Shown one piece after another: positions 1 through 7,166 of a DNA stretch of 38,342 bases. The translations under genes were made by a program, and so were the position numbers. The stretch comes from an uncultured Clostridia bacterium (GTDB lineage Bacteria; Bacillota; Clostridia; Peptostreptococcales; Anaerovoracaceae). The stretch covers positions 1 to 38,342 of the forward strand of contig CAKQUI010000004.1 in assembly GCA_934277495.1 (NCBI GenBank), given 5' to 3'. Within the stretch, counting starts at the first letter, position 1, and the number at the start of each line of letters is the position of its first letter. The notes beneath the pieces are model-generated. The model had not been told where the DNA came from and searched no databases. It saw only the letters and a program-made list of their open reading frames with translations.

Positions 1-48
1 CGCCAGTGTTAACCTTATGGCTATTGTAGGCTATAACCAGTGTTGACT

Positions 49-234
49 TCAATGTGCTGTGGTTTGACGCTTACAAATGTCATTATCTACAATAAGAAAA
101 TAATAGGTTTCACTTGCACGGCGTTTGCCTGTATGAACTTTTGTTCCGTCACTCCATTTACAGCCTTTTGGAAGTTTTGTTACTTCCTCGTACCAGTCAG
201 GCATACGGTATAATTGTGAACAGTGTATACTCAA
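49..234 (-). CDS. small phage protein of unknown function, TTG start
   Basis: A 61-residue protein with no family I recognise. The start is TTG at 234-232, directly after the TGA stop of the upstream gene, with a clear AGGAGGT ribosome binding site about 8 bases before it (around 245-251), so translation is probably coupled. The sequence has aromatic and charged residues (MPDWYEEV) and no membrane segment. It is the last gene of the leftward early operon visible before the window edge. Being real rests on the ribosome binding site and tight packing only. Confidence 0.6.
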   Translation of the reverse strand: MSIHCSQLYRMPDWYEEVTKLPKGCKWSDGTKVHTGKRRASETYYFLIVDNDICKRQTTAH

Positions 235-693
235 TCACTCTTCCACCTCCTGAAGCCAGTAATCTCTTCTACATTCCTCGCATGCTGGATATGATTCACA
301 TGCGTTATAATCAACATCAACATCGTCAGGGCAGATCGTAAGTATATCTTTACGTTTTTTTACATTTGGGAACATCTCCAAAAACTCATCCTGCCGTGTT
401 TTCTTCGGTCTGGGCTCCCATTTGCTCATGTAGTTATTGCAACATTCCGTGCATGGCGACTCGTCTTCTGCTTTATGCTCGTATTTACACCCATCGCAGC
501 CGTCAGGTTCTTCGCCGTCGTCTTTGAGAAGCCAGTTGAAACGATCCCACATACAATCGCTATTTTTAAAATCACACTCTCTACAAAATAAATTTTTACA
601 AGCGACAGGCATTCCGTCCTTCAATGCCGGGGTACTATTATCCATAGCAGTGATTTTCAATATTTCATCCTTATATTTTTCAAAATTTGTCAT
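235..693 (-). CDS. cysteine-rich phage protein, probable zinc binder
   Basis: A 152-residue acidic protein of unknown function. Cysteines are clustered as CKNLFCREC and then C in NSDC, followed by CDGC, CTECC and C-x5-C-x2-C (ACESYPACEEC), a spacing that suggests several structural zinc or metal sites. The ATG at 693 follows a GAAAGGAGAA ribosome binding site. The gene overlaps the end of the preceding small gene by 14 bases and its own stop touches the next start, so it is part of one polycistronic early transcript. Similar Cys-rich proteins are common in clostridial phage early regions without known roles. Confidence 0.7.
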   Translation of the reverse strand: MTNFEKYKDEILKITAMDNSTPALKDGMPVACKNLFCRECDFKNSDCMWDRFNWLLKDDGEEPDGCDGCKYEHKAEDESPCTECCNNYMSKWEPRPKKTRQDEFLEMFPNVKKRKDILTICPDDVDVDYNACESYPACEECRRDYWLQEVEE

Positions 694-871
694 TTTTCAG
701 TTCTCCTTTCATAGCTTCTGCCATATCCAATATCCCCCGAATCATTCCCAGTGTCACTGCAGTTAGTTCCGATTTTTCAAGGTCTGCCTCTGCATCGTAT
801 ATCAGTTCGTAGTCCATACTCCTATCTATCAGCTTCAACGCTTTTTCGTTTATGATGCATTCATCGATCAT
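680..871 (-). CDS. small phage protein of unknown function
   Basis: A 63-residue acidic, probably helical protein starting MIDECIINEKALKL. I chose the ATG at 871 rather than the longer open frame because this ATG overlaps the upstream stop as TGATGA and follows an AGGAGG at about 883-888, which indicates translational coupling. No known domain is visible. Confidence 0.65.
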   Translation of the reverse strand: MIDECIINEKALKLIDRSMDYELIYDAEADLEKSELTAVTLGMIRGILDMAEAMKGELKNDKF

Positions 872-1095
872 CACAGCTGCGCCTCCTGCACTGTTCTGAA
901 AATGTTTTTTCTCACCTGTCTCCTGTCTCTTGCAAAGGTCAGTTCCTCTGGCTTGTAAAATTCGATTTCGCCGTTTATTTCTACCATTACCCATAAGTCA
1001 TCGACTGCGGTCTTTTCGCCCACGACAGTGCCTGTCTGACCCATTCTCGCATCGTTTGCAGTTATTGTCACTCTGTCTCCTTTTATGAAAATCAT
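871..1095 (-). CDS. small phage protein with KOW/SH3-like barrel pattern
   Basis: A 74-residue protein. The first 45 residues (KGDRVTITANDARMGQTGTV, then alternating hydrophobic strands with a WVMVEINGEIEFY segment and PEEL) look like a KOW or SH3-like beta barrel, the kind seen in small phage and ribosome-associated proteins. The C-terminal tail is basic (RDRRQVRKN). The ATG at 1095 has AGGAGGG four bases upstream; the longer open frame lacks such a site. The function is unknown; nucleic acid binding is only suggested by fold pattern and charge. Confidence 0.6.
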   Translation of the reverse strand: MIFIKGDRVTITANDARMGQTGTVVGEKTAVDDLWVMVEINGEIEFYKPEELTFARDRRQVRKNIFRTVQEAQL

Positions 1096-1108
1096 AATTC
1101 CCTCCTTG

Positions 1109-1498
1109 TTATTGCAATGCAATCTGTTCTGTTGATTTCTTCGGTTTACCTTTCCTGTATACAGTGCAGGCTCCTGCCGGGCAGATGCTGAGCCGTGATT
1201 TCCCTGTCACACTTATGTAATTGCAAAACACTCCGCTTTCATTGCCCAGGTTTGTGTCTTTGCCTCTGTACATACAGCTCCCGCAGCGCCTGACATCGCA
1301 CCTGTCCATATCCTTCTTTGGCTTCTGTACGGATTTTCCCTGCGCTATCCTCTCATGGTATCGCTTTACTGCTCTCGCTCTGTTTTCGATTTCACGCTGG
1401 ATCTTCCGGCACTTTGGACACCGCACCGACTTCGGAGCCTTTTTCAGGAAAGTCCTGCCGCAGGTGCAGCATTTCTCATTTCTTGGTGTGTATCCCAT
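1109..1498 (-). CDS. zinc-ribbon phage protein
   Basis: A 129-residue protein with two cysteine modules. The N-terminal one is CCTCG followed by CPKC, a CxxC-x14-CxxC zinc ribbon (roughly residues 10-32), then a basic helix. The C-terminal module has RCDVRRCGSC, FCNYI, and CPAGAC around TGKSR, a pattern I know from small Cys-rich proteins in clostridial prophages. The ATG at 1498 follows AGGTGA and overlaps the end of the preceding gene by 23 bases. It may bind nucleic acid, but no function is established. Confidence 0.65.
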   Translation of the reverse strand: MGYTPRNEKCCTCGRTFLKKAPKSVRCPKCRKIQREIENRARAVKRYHERIAQGKSVQKPKKDMDRCDVRRCGSCMYRGKDTNLGNESGVFCNYISVTGKSRLSICPAGACTVYRKGKPKKSTEQIALQ

Positions 1499-1853
1499 CG
1501 TTTTCACCTGCTTTGATGCTGTCGATGAACTTGTCTGATACGGCTGCCAGCTGAGCAAGCTCCTCTATAGCCCTCAATGTTTTTCTTTTCATTGCTGCCA
1601 GCTGCTGTTTCAGGTTCTCAGTGTCATTTGCGATCACGAGATTGTCTATCGTTTCCTCAAGCATCTCTATAGACTCTATCTCAAACATCGTTTCTTTTAC
1701 TTCTTCATGCATCACTCCGTATCCATGATTAAGATCCGTGAAAAGCGGCGGGTGCTCCTGATCGGCCATGACTCTTGCAAACGTGACTGCTATGTTTTCA
1801 AGCGCCTCTGTGATGGCTTTTTGTTTATGTTTACTTATTTCTCTGTTTATCAT
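1476..1853 (-). CDS. phage protein resembling MazG-type all-alpha NTP pyrophosphohydrolase
   Basis: A 125-residue mostly helical protein. HGYGVMHEEVKET followed later by EELAQLAAVSDKFIDS resembles the ExxE...ExxxD metal-binding helices of all-alpha (MazG-like) nucleotide pyrophosphohydrolases, which phages use to clean or tune nucleotide pools. The match is by eye and incomplete. The ATG at 1853 follows GAGGG. It sits between the RusA-type resolvase gene and a zinc-ribbon gene in the replication operon, which fits a DNA-metabolism role. Confidence 0.5.
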   Translation of the reverse strand: MINREISKHKQKAITEALENIAVTFARVMADQEHPPLFTDLNHGYGVMHEEVKETMFEIESIEMLEETIDNLVIANDTENLKQQLAAMKRKTLRAIEELAQLAAVSDKFIDSIKAGENDGIHTKK

Positions 1854-1871
1854 TTTTATTCCCTCGTTTTC

Positions 1872-2252
1872 TTAAAACGGCAGCATGTCATCATCGTACA
1901 TGATATCTACTTCTGCTCTTGCTCTTTCGTCTATGCAGAATTCATCCGTGAATCCTGTGACGAACTTCCAGCCATCTCCTCTGAGTATCCCATTTGATAC
2001 AAGTGCATCGAGTATGAACTTCTTTGCAAATGCTATGTTATCAAGATCTCGCTTCCTGCTGGTCTCGTACCATCTGAACGCCAGCCGGACCGGTGCGTCG
2101 AAATGAATATCTTTAAGCTGCGCTTTTATGTACCAGCTTATCACTTCCTCGGTCTCTTTCTTCATCTTTGCGCCGGTGTACTTGCTGCCTCTGCATGCTC
2201 TGGTATACTCATTCAGGCTGGGAAGTCTTCCTTCTATCGTCAGTGTGACCAT
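1872..2252 (-). CDS. rusA: RusA-family Holliday junction resolvase
   Basis: A 126-residue endonuclease that cuts four-way DNA junctions arising in phage recombination and replication. The RusA signature is clear: LPSLNEY at the N-terminus, then KRDLDNIAFAKKFILDAL with the catalytic aspartates of the D-x-D-N motif, and GILRGDGW after it; family length is about 120-140 residues. The ATG at 2252 has AGGAGG seven bases upstream, and the gene starts ten bases after the ssb stop. Together with RecT, the YqaJ exonuclease and SSB it completes a phage homologous-recombination set. Confidence 0.9.
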   Translation of the reverse strand: MVTLTIEGRLPSLNEYTRACRGSKYTGAKMKKETEEVISWYIKAQLKDIHFDAPVRLAFRWYETSRKRDLDNIAFAKKFILDALVSNGILRGDGWKFVTGFTDEFCIDERARAEVDIMYDDDMLPF

Positions 2253-2261
2253 GTCTGCCTC

Positions 2262-2705
2262 CTAAAACGGTATATCGTCATCCGATACAGCCTGAAAGCC
2301 TTCAGGTATATCATAGTCCTGGGCTGCCTCCTGCTGAGAAGGCTGGTTCTGGTAGGACCCACCGCCCTGGCTGCTGTTTCCGTTCCGGCCATACTCGAGA
2401 AATTCGACGTTACCAGCAACAACATCTGTAGTGTACACAGTCTGTCCGTCTTTGTTGACGTAGCTGCCTGTCTGTATCCTTCCCTGAACTGCCGCTCGTC
2501 TGCCTTTAGCAAGATAGCGGTCGCAGTTTTCAGCCATTCTGCCGAATACCGTGACTCTGATGAAGTCTGCCTGTTTTTCCTGTCCCTGCCTTGTTGGTCT
2601 GTCGATAGCCAGCGTGAACGTAGTCACAGCCATCTGATTCTGACCCGTCGTGTATCTCATTTCAGGGTCTTTTGTAAGTCTGCCGATCAGTACAACATTA
2701 TTCAT
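2262..2705 (-). CDS. ssb: phage single-stranded DNA-binding protein
   Basis: A 147-residue SSB. Residues 1-105 form the OB fold (MNNVVLIGRLTKDPEMRYT, FTLAIDRP, DFIRVTVFGRMAENC, KGRRAAVQGRI), then a Gly/Asn/Gln-rich linker and the conserved acidic tail ending DDDIPF, which recruits partner proteins. It coats single strands during phage replication and RecT-mediated annealing. Its start overlaps the end of the preceding gene by eight bases. This is a prophage-encoded copy, judged by its neighbours. Confidence 0.95.
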   Translation of the reverse strand: MNNVVLIGRLTKDPEMRYTTGQNQMAVTTFTLAIDRPTRQGQEKQADFIRVTVFGRMAENCDRYLAKGRRAAVQGRIQTGSYVNKDGQTVYTTDVVAGNVEFLEYGRNGNSSQGGGSYQNQPSQQEAAQDYDIPEGFQAVSDDDIPF

Positions 2706-2979
2706 TTTCGTCCTCTTCTTCTTCCTGTCTAGTCAGCTTGTTGCACATTTCCACGACTTCCGTTAATCCACTCGCCATACGTGACACTTCATATTCCAAA
2801 GCTTCCACGTATGCTACAGCTCTGGCGGGATTATGATCTTTGTCGCTCAGGCTCGTCGCCCTCTCCATAATGCCGAGTATCGCCCCTATTGCTGACATCG
2901 TATCGTCAAGCTCTCTGCGTGCATCAAAAAAATCTACGCAAGTTACATTACTGTCCATATTCACCTTTTCCATCATCAT
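2698..2979 (-). CDS. small helical phage protein of unknown function
   Basis: A 93-residue acidic helical protein with an acidic tail (EEEEDENE). Three ATG codons follow one another at 2979, 2976 and 2973; the first overlaps the stop of the loader gene (ATGA), which suggests coupling, while the AGGAGG at 2983-2988 is better spaced for the second or third. No family is recognised. It lies between the helicase loader and ssb genes, so a replication accessory role is possible but only inferred. Confidence 0.6.
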   Translation of the reverse strand: MMMEKVNMDSNVTCVDFFDARRELDDTMSAIGAILGIMERATSLSDKDHNPARAVAYVEALEYEVSRMASGLTEVVEMCNKLTRQEEEEDENE

Positions 2980-3494
2980 TCTCCTCCTAAAAATCTGTCT
3001 TTTGAAAAACTCTCTATCGTCTGCCGGACAGCCTCCGGCAGCTGCAAGTGTTCCTTGTGTCTCTGTCTTTCCTGCTCGTATATCTGCCTGAAGTTTGCTC
3101 TGTCCGCTATCTGGTTTTCAGACATGCAGATGTTTTTCCACCCGAGCCGCTTCACGCATTTTCTTGTTACCGGATCCATGCTTGCAAGTGCTTCCTCCGT
3201 GTTGTAGTATCCGTACTTGCTTATAGCCTTCATCACTTGTTCCCAGCCGTGGCCGTAATCCTCTTTGACTTTCGGTTCAAGGACTTCAACAGCGCATTCC
3301 CTGAGCTCGGCTACCGTCGGCGGGAACTTCCCTGTGACCATGTATTTCTGAGCTGCAATGGCAAGCACTTTGTAATCCATGTCTTTCAGCAGGCTGTACC
3401 AGATCTGCACCGCCTCCCTGTCCGGTAAAAAACGTTCGCTTGTGTAAACCGACTTCAGCCCTTTTACAAGCTTTTTCCATTCCTCAAATGTCAT
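2976..3494 (-). CDS. phage replicative helicase loader, G39P-like
   Basis: A 172-residue protein. The N-terminal 70 residues (FLPDREAVQIWYSLLKDMDY, AIAAQKYMVTGKFPPTVAEL) match the pattern of the SPP1 G39P family, which loads the replicative helicase at the phage origin: a helical domain with WYxxLKD and a PPTxAELR segment. The C-terminal half is charged and probably contacts the helicase. The ATG at 3494 overlaps the last 11 bases of the upstream replisome organizer frame; a GGGAGG lies rather far upstream (13 bases), so coupling to that frame is likely. A clear member by pattern, not by search. Confidence 0.7.
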   Translation of the reverse strand: MTFEEWKKLVKGLKSVYTSERFLPDREAVQIWYSLLKDMDYKVLAIAAQKYMVTGKFPPTVAELRECAVEVLEPKVKEDYGHGWEQVMKAISKYGYYNTEEALASMDPVTRKCVKRLGWKNICMSENQIADRANFRQIYEQERQRHKEHLQLPEAVRQTIESFSKDRFLGGE

Positions 3495-3939
3495 CTATCC
3501 AGTCTAACCTCCCTTGCCGTGTCTTCTGTCCTGCGGACTTGCTCGCTCCATTGCGTTCCCAGTTCCGTACTGCTGCCCGCCAGTCTTTCATTTTGTTTTT
3601 CCCTACCATCCAGCCTTTAGCCTCGTAGAAGTTCACGAATCGTTCCGGATCCACATCGTTGCCCCGCTCCATGCAGTAGGCCTTTACTTCCGGAACATCC
3701 GGAGGTATGAATCTGTTTATGGAAACACCGTCACCGTGTCTCACGCGCGCACGTGCGTTATTTATATATTCTTCTTCTTTTTTTTCTTTATATATTGATG
3801 TAGCTTTGCATTCTGATTGCCCTTTGACTGCCCTTTGACTGCCCTCTGATTGCCCTTTGACTGCCCTTTGACTGCCCTTTGACTGCCCTTTGACTGCCCT
3901 CACCAGCTTCATTACCCTGATAAAAGCCCCAGTTTTCAA
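3484..3939 (-). CDS. C-terminal half of phage replisome organizer (DnaD-like), out of frame with its N-terminal half
   Basis: The informative part is from about 3484 to 3815: NRFIPPDVPEVKAYC, DPERFVNFYEAKGWMVGKN and MKDWRAAVRNWERNG, a pattern I know from the C-terminus of phage DnaD-like replisome organizers. The open frame upstream runs through the 11-bp repeat (3812-3899) and only about 10 further residues with no ribosome binding site, so it probably has no start of its own. Its stop overlaps the helicase loader start, suggesting this frame is translated. With one more or two fewer repeat units it would be fused to the wHTH half at 3788-4225. It may be reached by frameshifting, by repeat-length change, or the gene may be broken. 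Confidence 0.65.
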   Translation of the reverse strand: MKTGAFIRVMKLVRAVKGQSKGSQRAVKGQSEGSQRAVKGQSECKATSIYKEKKEEEYINNARARVRHGDGVSINRFIPPDVPEVKAYCMERGNDVDPERFVNFYEAKGWMVGKNKMKDWRAAVRNWERNGASKSAGQKTRQGRLDWIDDI

Positions 3940-4225
3940 TGGTTGCGATGGTAAATCTGTTTGCCCTTTTTTTGCTTATCTCACCCGTCCTTTCAAGCTT
4001 TTCCATTGCCCTCCTGACTTGCTTCACCGAGAAGCCAAGCTCTTCCGCAAGCCCGTTCACTGTTACGATCGTCTGTCCTGCCTTTATCTCATGGCCCTTA
4101 TATCTGCTGTCTTCCCAGTTTGCTGTTATGAGCAGATGCAGGAAAACGGTCTTTACAACAGGCTCTGAATACCATTCCCAGTCACGGAACTTTCTGTGTA
4201 GTTTTATGTATCCATTTATAGCCAT
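3788..4225 (-). CDS. N-terminal half of phage replisome organizer with winged helix, ends early after the 11-bp repeat
   Basis: A 145-residue product. Residues 1-105 (MAINGYIKLHRKFRDWEWY, then VFLHLLITANW, IKAGQTIVTVNGLAEELGFS and KQVRRAMEKLERTGEI) form the winged-helix origin-binding domain typical of DnaD-like phage replication initiators. Then come repeats of an 11-residue peptide (GSQRAVKGQSK) and a short out-of-frame end (MQSYINI). Normal family members continue into the helical C-terminal domain, here present in another frame at 3484-3811. ATG 4225 has GGGGAGG only two bases upstream; an in-frame GTG at 4243 is the alternative. Confidence 0.75.
   Translation of the reverse strand: MAINGYIKLHRKFRDWEWYSEPVVKTVFLHLLITANWEDSRYKGHEIKAGQTIVTVNGLAEELGFSVKQVRRAMEKLERTGEISKKRANRFTIATIENWGFYQGNEAGEGSQRAVKGQSKGSQRAIRGQSKGSQRAIRMQSYINI
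3812..3899 (-). repeat. eight-unit 11-bp tandem repeat inside the replisome organizer gene
   Basis: Eight perfect-length units read on the plus strand: units 1 and 4 are TCTGATTGCCC, the other six TTTGACTGCCC. On the coding strand GGGCAGTCAAA has no stop in any frame, and because 11 is not a multiple of 3, three units spell the same cyclic 11-residue peptide in all frames. The array is 88 bases, which puts the two halves of the gene in different frames; nine or six units would join them. Confidence 0.97.
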
Positions 4226-4255
4226 CACCTCCCCGGGAAGCACTTCATCATGACG

Positions 4256-5119
4256 CTACTTCTTGTCCGCTGGTTCTTTCTCACCGGATCCGGCGTCTTC
4301 CTGCACCTGAACGTCTTCATCGCTGACATCCACGATATTGCTTTCGTCATATACGGAGCTCCTGTCCTGTATGATGCTGCAGTCATCGCCTTCGGCCATG
4401 AAATTCAGCGTGGATTCATCATCACCGACTGCTCTTGCAAATTCAGCTCTGAGAGGTGCATATTTCAGGACTTTCTTTATCACTGTTTTCTTTGCCATTT
4501 CCTCCCACGATGTCTGCCAGGGTGAAAAGCCTTTTGATGCTGCTTTGCTGTACTTCTTCTTGTGAGCCTCGATGTCTTCGAAGCTCATGACTTCAAACAC
4601 CTTGCCGCCGGATTTCAGTCTGTAGATCGCATACACCCATGCTATACCGCCCCGGTTCTTCATTGCAGGGATGTGTCTGAGTTTAGGTTCGAGACCAAGT
4701 TCATACTCGAAAGTATCGTTTTCATAAACAACATGTGCTTCTACGATTATGTCCTCAGACCTGCTGGCCAGCTCTATCATTCCACGGTATCCCAGCTGAA
4801 ACTGAGCCTCAAGCACTCCCTTATTTCTGAACGGTATCAGATATGCATGTCCCAGCGGAGTATTCGGTTCAAGCCCAAGCTGGGCTGCTGTCAGCAGTGC
4901 TCCAAGGAATGATCCAGGTGTGCATTTCCCAAGTTCCTGATTCTGTGTTACTGCGGTCATCGCTATCCTCGCGAACCTTTCCGGTGTTATAGCTGATGGC
5001 AGTGCTTTTGCTATCTGCTTCTCATATCCTTTTATCCATGCCATCATGGACTTCGGCTCTTCTTTCTTCGTTACAGCTGTGCTGTTCGCTTTGTTCACAT
5101 CTACTGTTCTCTGTGCCAT
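4256..5119 (-). CDS. recT: RecT-family single-strand annealing protein
   Basis: A 287-residue RecT/Redβ-like recombinase that anneals complementary strands made by the partner exonuclease. Diagnostic pieces are the N-terminal region after residue 30 (IAKALPSAITPERFARIAMT, then SFLGALLTAAQLGLEPNTPLG, AYLIPF, QLGYRGMIELASRS) and SPWQTSWEEMAKKTVIKKV. The C-terminal 50 residues are acidic, as in phage RecT. Start ATG 5119 follows an AGGAGG; the YqaJ exonuclease gene ends 12 bases upstream, the standard exonuclease/annealase pair. Confidence 0.95.
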   Translation of the reverse strand: MAQRTVDVNKANSTAVTKKEEPKSMMAWIKGYEKQIAKALPSAITPERFARIAMTAVTQNQELGKCTPGSFLGALLTAAQLGLEPNTPLGHAYLIPFRNKGVLEAQFQLGYRGMIELASRSEDIIVEAHVVYENDTFEYELGLEPKLRHIPAMKNRGGIAWVYAIYRLKSGGKVFEVMSFEDIEAHKKKYSKAASKGFSPWQTSWEEMAKKTVIKKVLKYAPLRAEFARAVGDDESTLNFMAEGDDCSIIQDRSSVYDESNIVDVSDEDVQVQEDAGSGEKEPADKK

Positions 5120-5131
5120 TTTTTCCTCCTG

Positions 5132-6061
5132 TTAAACTATCTTCTTTGTCCGGAAAACTCTGTATTCAGATGTCTTCGTACATTCTTCGTATATTTCCGG
5201 ATATTCCGTTTTCAGCTTCTTCGAATCAACGCTTGTCCTGCTCTGGTTCTTCCATGAGCAGGCATATTCCGAGTCAGTTCCCACCGCAAAGTCTTCAAGC
5301 CTTGCACAGAGCTTTGCTTTGAGCTGCTTGCGTTCATCTTCAAATTCCTTGATAACATCTCCGAGCTCCATGAACCGCTTTATATCGCTGTCTGCGTTCG
5401 GCAGATATGTCTCATCTGAACCCTGCGGGTAAAGGATCTCTATCGTATTTATCGAGTCATCTGAGCCGTCAGGCGGCGGCATCGTATCTTTCTCAATGTT
5501 CTCTTTCCAGAACTTCACTTCTGAGTCTATGAGCTCTTCGATGAAATCTTCGTTACGTTCAATGGTCAGGCAGTATATGCCTCTCTGGAACACCAGCACT
5601 GCAAGGTACATTCGATCATAGTCTTTGACTGCCATGTAGTGCTGACACTGCACATAATACTGTGCCGGGACTTCTCCGTTTTTGAGATCATATCCTGCAA
5701 AGGTGCTCATAGTCTTACACTCAAGTCCTGCATTCTCTCCTACAACGTCACGGTCCACATTTGCAGTTATGAAGTCATATTCATCATGCTGATACATGAA
5801 ATTGTCAGCCCTGACTTTCTTCCCTGTCTTCTCCTGCCAGCGTTTTGCTACATAGTCTTCAAGATCGTTTCCCAGCCTCATAGCTTCTGTAGTTTCTTTA
5901 TCTTTCAAAAGCCCTTTCTTATCTGCATAAAGCGATATCGCAGATCTGTAAGGGTTCATATCCATCAGTACAGCAGCGTCACTGCCGCCTATGGATCCTT
6001 TTCTTATCTTCAGCCATTCTTCATGACTGATATCTTTTGTATTTATCAGCTTTCTTGCCAT
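5132..6061 (-). CDS. YqaJ-family phage exonuclease (RecE/λExo-like)
   Basis: A 309-residue PD-(D/E)xK nuclease that resects double-stranded ends so that RecT can anneal. Seen motifs: RKGSIGGSDAAVLMDMNPY (N-terminal), AMRLGNDLEDYVAKRW (metal-binding Glu helix), FITANVDRDV (Asp), GLECKTMS (E-x-K core) and VPAQYYVQCQHYMAV (Q-x2-Y helix). The C-terminal third is helical and less conserved. The gene abuts the zinc-ribbon gene upstream and is followed by recT 12 bases later. Confidence 0.93.
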   Translation of the reverse strand: MARKLINTKDISHEEWLKIRKGSIGGSDAAVLMDMNPYRSAISLYADKKGLLKDKETTEAMRLGNDLEDYVAKRWQEKTGKKVRADNFMYQHDEYDFITANVDRDVVGENAGLECKTMSTFAGYDLKNGEVPAQYYVQCQHYMAVKDYDRMYLAVLVFQRGIYCLTIERNEDFIEELIDSEVKFWKENIEKDTMPPPDGSDDSINTIEILYPQGSDETYLPNADSDIKRFMELGDVIKEFEDERKQLKAKLCARLEDFAVGTDSEYACSWKNQSRTSVDSKKLKTEYPEIYEECTKTSEYRVFRTKKIV

Positions 6062-6361
6062 TTACTTCTCTCTTTCCAGTTTTCTGATCGTCTCAACTCT
6101 TTTATGGTCGTACTCCGTCGGCCAGACCTGCAGCCTGCCGCAATGCTCACAGCATACCCAGATGCCTGTCCGCTTCATCGGTCTGCCGCAGGCAAGACAC
6201 CTGCCACTGCGGTCTTCCTCCTCCAGCTCGTCCATTATCTCTTCCGTCATCTCGTCTATCTCTTCCTCTGTGAATTCCGGCGGCTCGAAATAGTCTGTGC
6301 CGGGCCCGTAGTAGTCACGGGCGTAATATGAGTCCAGTGCGCTGTCTGGTATCTCCTTCAT
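6062..6361 (-). CDS. phage protein with C-terminal zinc ribbon
   Basis: A 99-residue protein: a very acidic N-terminal half (residues 25-50, TEEEIDEMTEEIMDELEEED) followed by a zinc ribbon CLACGRPMKRTG...CCEHCGR (CxxC-x11-CxxC, around residues 55-75). ATG 6361 is preceded by GGAGG at nine bases, and its stop abuts the YqaJ gene start. The role is unknown; location suggests DNA metabolism. Confidence 0.65.
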   Translation of the reverse strand: MKEIPDSALDSYYARDYYGPGTDYFEPPEFTEEEIDEMTEEIMDELEEEDRSGRCLACGRPMKRTGIWVCCEHCGRLQVWPTEYDHKRVETIRKLEREK

Positions 6362-6385
6362 TGACGTTTCCTCCGTTTTCTGTTA

Positions 6386-6586
6386 TCATTTTAGTGAAGT
6401 TTTATTTGTCCCCTTGGTCGAGTCCTTACACTCTCCGAGGGGCTTTTTATTTTTCAGCGATCTTATCGCTCTGTGCGTTTTCAGCTCCAAAAGTGCATAA
6501 AATACCGGTCTGTCCTGTGGATCATCTGTATCGAACTTTACTATCAGATCTTCCAGTTCACTGTTTGTCAAACACTCTGCACTCAT
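6386..6586 (-). CDS. small phage protein of unknown function
   Basis: A 66-residue protein (MSAECLTNSELEDLIVKFDT...), with a basic Lys/Thr-rich tail. It starts within the last codon of the upstream gene (ATGA overlap at 6583-6586), indicating coupling. No family recognised. Confidence 0.6.
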   Translation of the reverse strand: MSAECLTNSELEDLIVKFDTDDPQDRPVFYALLELKTHRAIRSLKNKKPLGECKDSTKGTNKTSLK

Positions 6587-6798
6587 CTTTCATGCATCCT
6601 TCCCGCAGCTCCGCTGCCGTATACTTCTGCTCCGATCTCTCTGTATATCGCTCCGCTGCTATTTATAGTCACGACTTCAAGTCCTCCCTCAAAGTTTTCA
6701 TCATACTCTATGTACTCGACTCCTGATCCTGGATCCTCTGCCAGCACTGTCGAGATGTTTCTCACAAATTCTCTTTTTCTTGCTTTTTCAGTGATCAT
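6583..6798 (-). CDS. small phage protein of unknown function
   Basis: A 71-residue protein: basic N-terminus (ITEKARKREFVRNI), then a probable short beta region (GVEYIEYDENFEGGLEVVTI). GAGGTGAAAAG precedes the ATG at 6798. It ends in a 4-base overlap with the next gene. No family recognised; it belongs to the same tightly packed early transcript. Confidence 0.6.
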   Translation of the reverse strand: MITEKARKREFVRNISTVLAEDPGSGVEYIEYDENFEGGLEVVTINSSGAIYREIGAEVYGSGAAGRMHER

Positions 6799-6807
6799 CT
6801 TTTCACC

Positions 6808-6855
6808 TCATATACTTTCATTCCTGTGACGTGGCATTCTGCCTTTATCACTCAT
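6808..6855 (-). CDS. possible 15-codon micro-ORF
   Basis: Directly after the 44-residue gene an ATG overlaps its TGA (ATGA at 6852-6855) and opens a 15-residue frame starting MSDKGRMPRHRN, ending in front of the GAGGTGAAAAG site of the next gene. It may be a real micropeptide or just a coupling device. Evidence is position only. Confidence 0.25.
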   Translation of the reverse strand: MSDKGRMPRHRNESI

Positions 6856-6986
6856 TGTTCTATGACTGCTGATGCTATACCTCCACAGCAGGGGCATTTG
6901 AATTCCGTGTGTTTCAGTGGTACTGCGTGCTCTCTTGCTGCATCTGTCAGCATATATCTTTTTCTGCTGTATCTTCCGCTTGACAT
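6852..6986 (-). CDS. 44-residue phage protein with single zinc knuckle
   Basis: Reading the minus strand from 6986 gives MSSGRYSRKRYMLTDAAREH... ending in FKCPCCGGIASAVIEQ. An AGGAGGT lies five bases upstream of the ATG and overlaps the stop of the upstream 37-residue gene. The N-terminus is basic and the CPCC motif suggests metal binding, perhaps as a dimer or with the preceding histidines. It is too short for usual gene-finding thresholds. Function unknown. Confidence 0.6.
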   Translation of the reverse strand: MSSGRYSRKRYMLTDAAREHAVPLKHTEFKCPCCGGIASAVIEQ

Positions 6987-6995
6987 TATTACCTC

Positions 6996-7109
6996 CTATA
7001 AAAATTCGATCGTGCTTGGCAGGCTTGCCAGTATGACGAACACTGCCAGTTCAAATATTACTTTTACATACCAAGCCGGGCTGTATTTTCTGATGTGATA
7101 CCTTTTCAT
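6996..7109 (-). CDS. 37-residue single-pass membrane peptide
   Basis: Minus-strand frame from ATG 7109: a basic N-terminus (MKRYHIRKYSPAWY) followed by one hydrophobic segment (VKVIFELAVFVILASLP). The AAAGGAG before it is well placed. An in-frame ATG 24 bases upstream is an alternative start. Its TAG stop (6996-6998) lies within the ribosome binding site of the next gene, so the two are coupled. One of several tiny membrane peptides in this prophage; function unknown. Confidence 0.55.
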   Translation of the reverse strand: MKRYHIRKYSPAWYVKVIFELAVFVILASLPSTIEFL

Positions 7110-7166
7110 GCTGCTCTCCTTTCTCAGGCTCATGCCTGTCCTTTGTACTGCTCCCGGGTGTCCGGG

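Noticed and set aside
3778..3785. A8 homopolymer as the slippage site restoring the replisome organizer frame
   Set aside because: It lies downstream of the N-terminal frame's stop at 3788-3790, so slipping there cannot join the halves.
3812..3899. CRISPR-like array
   Set aside because: Units are contiguous 11-mers without spacers and lie inside a coding gene.
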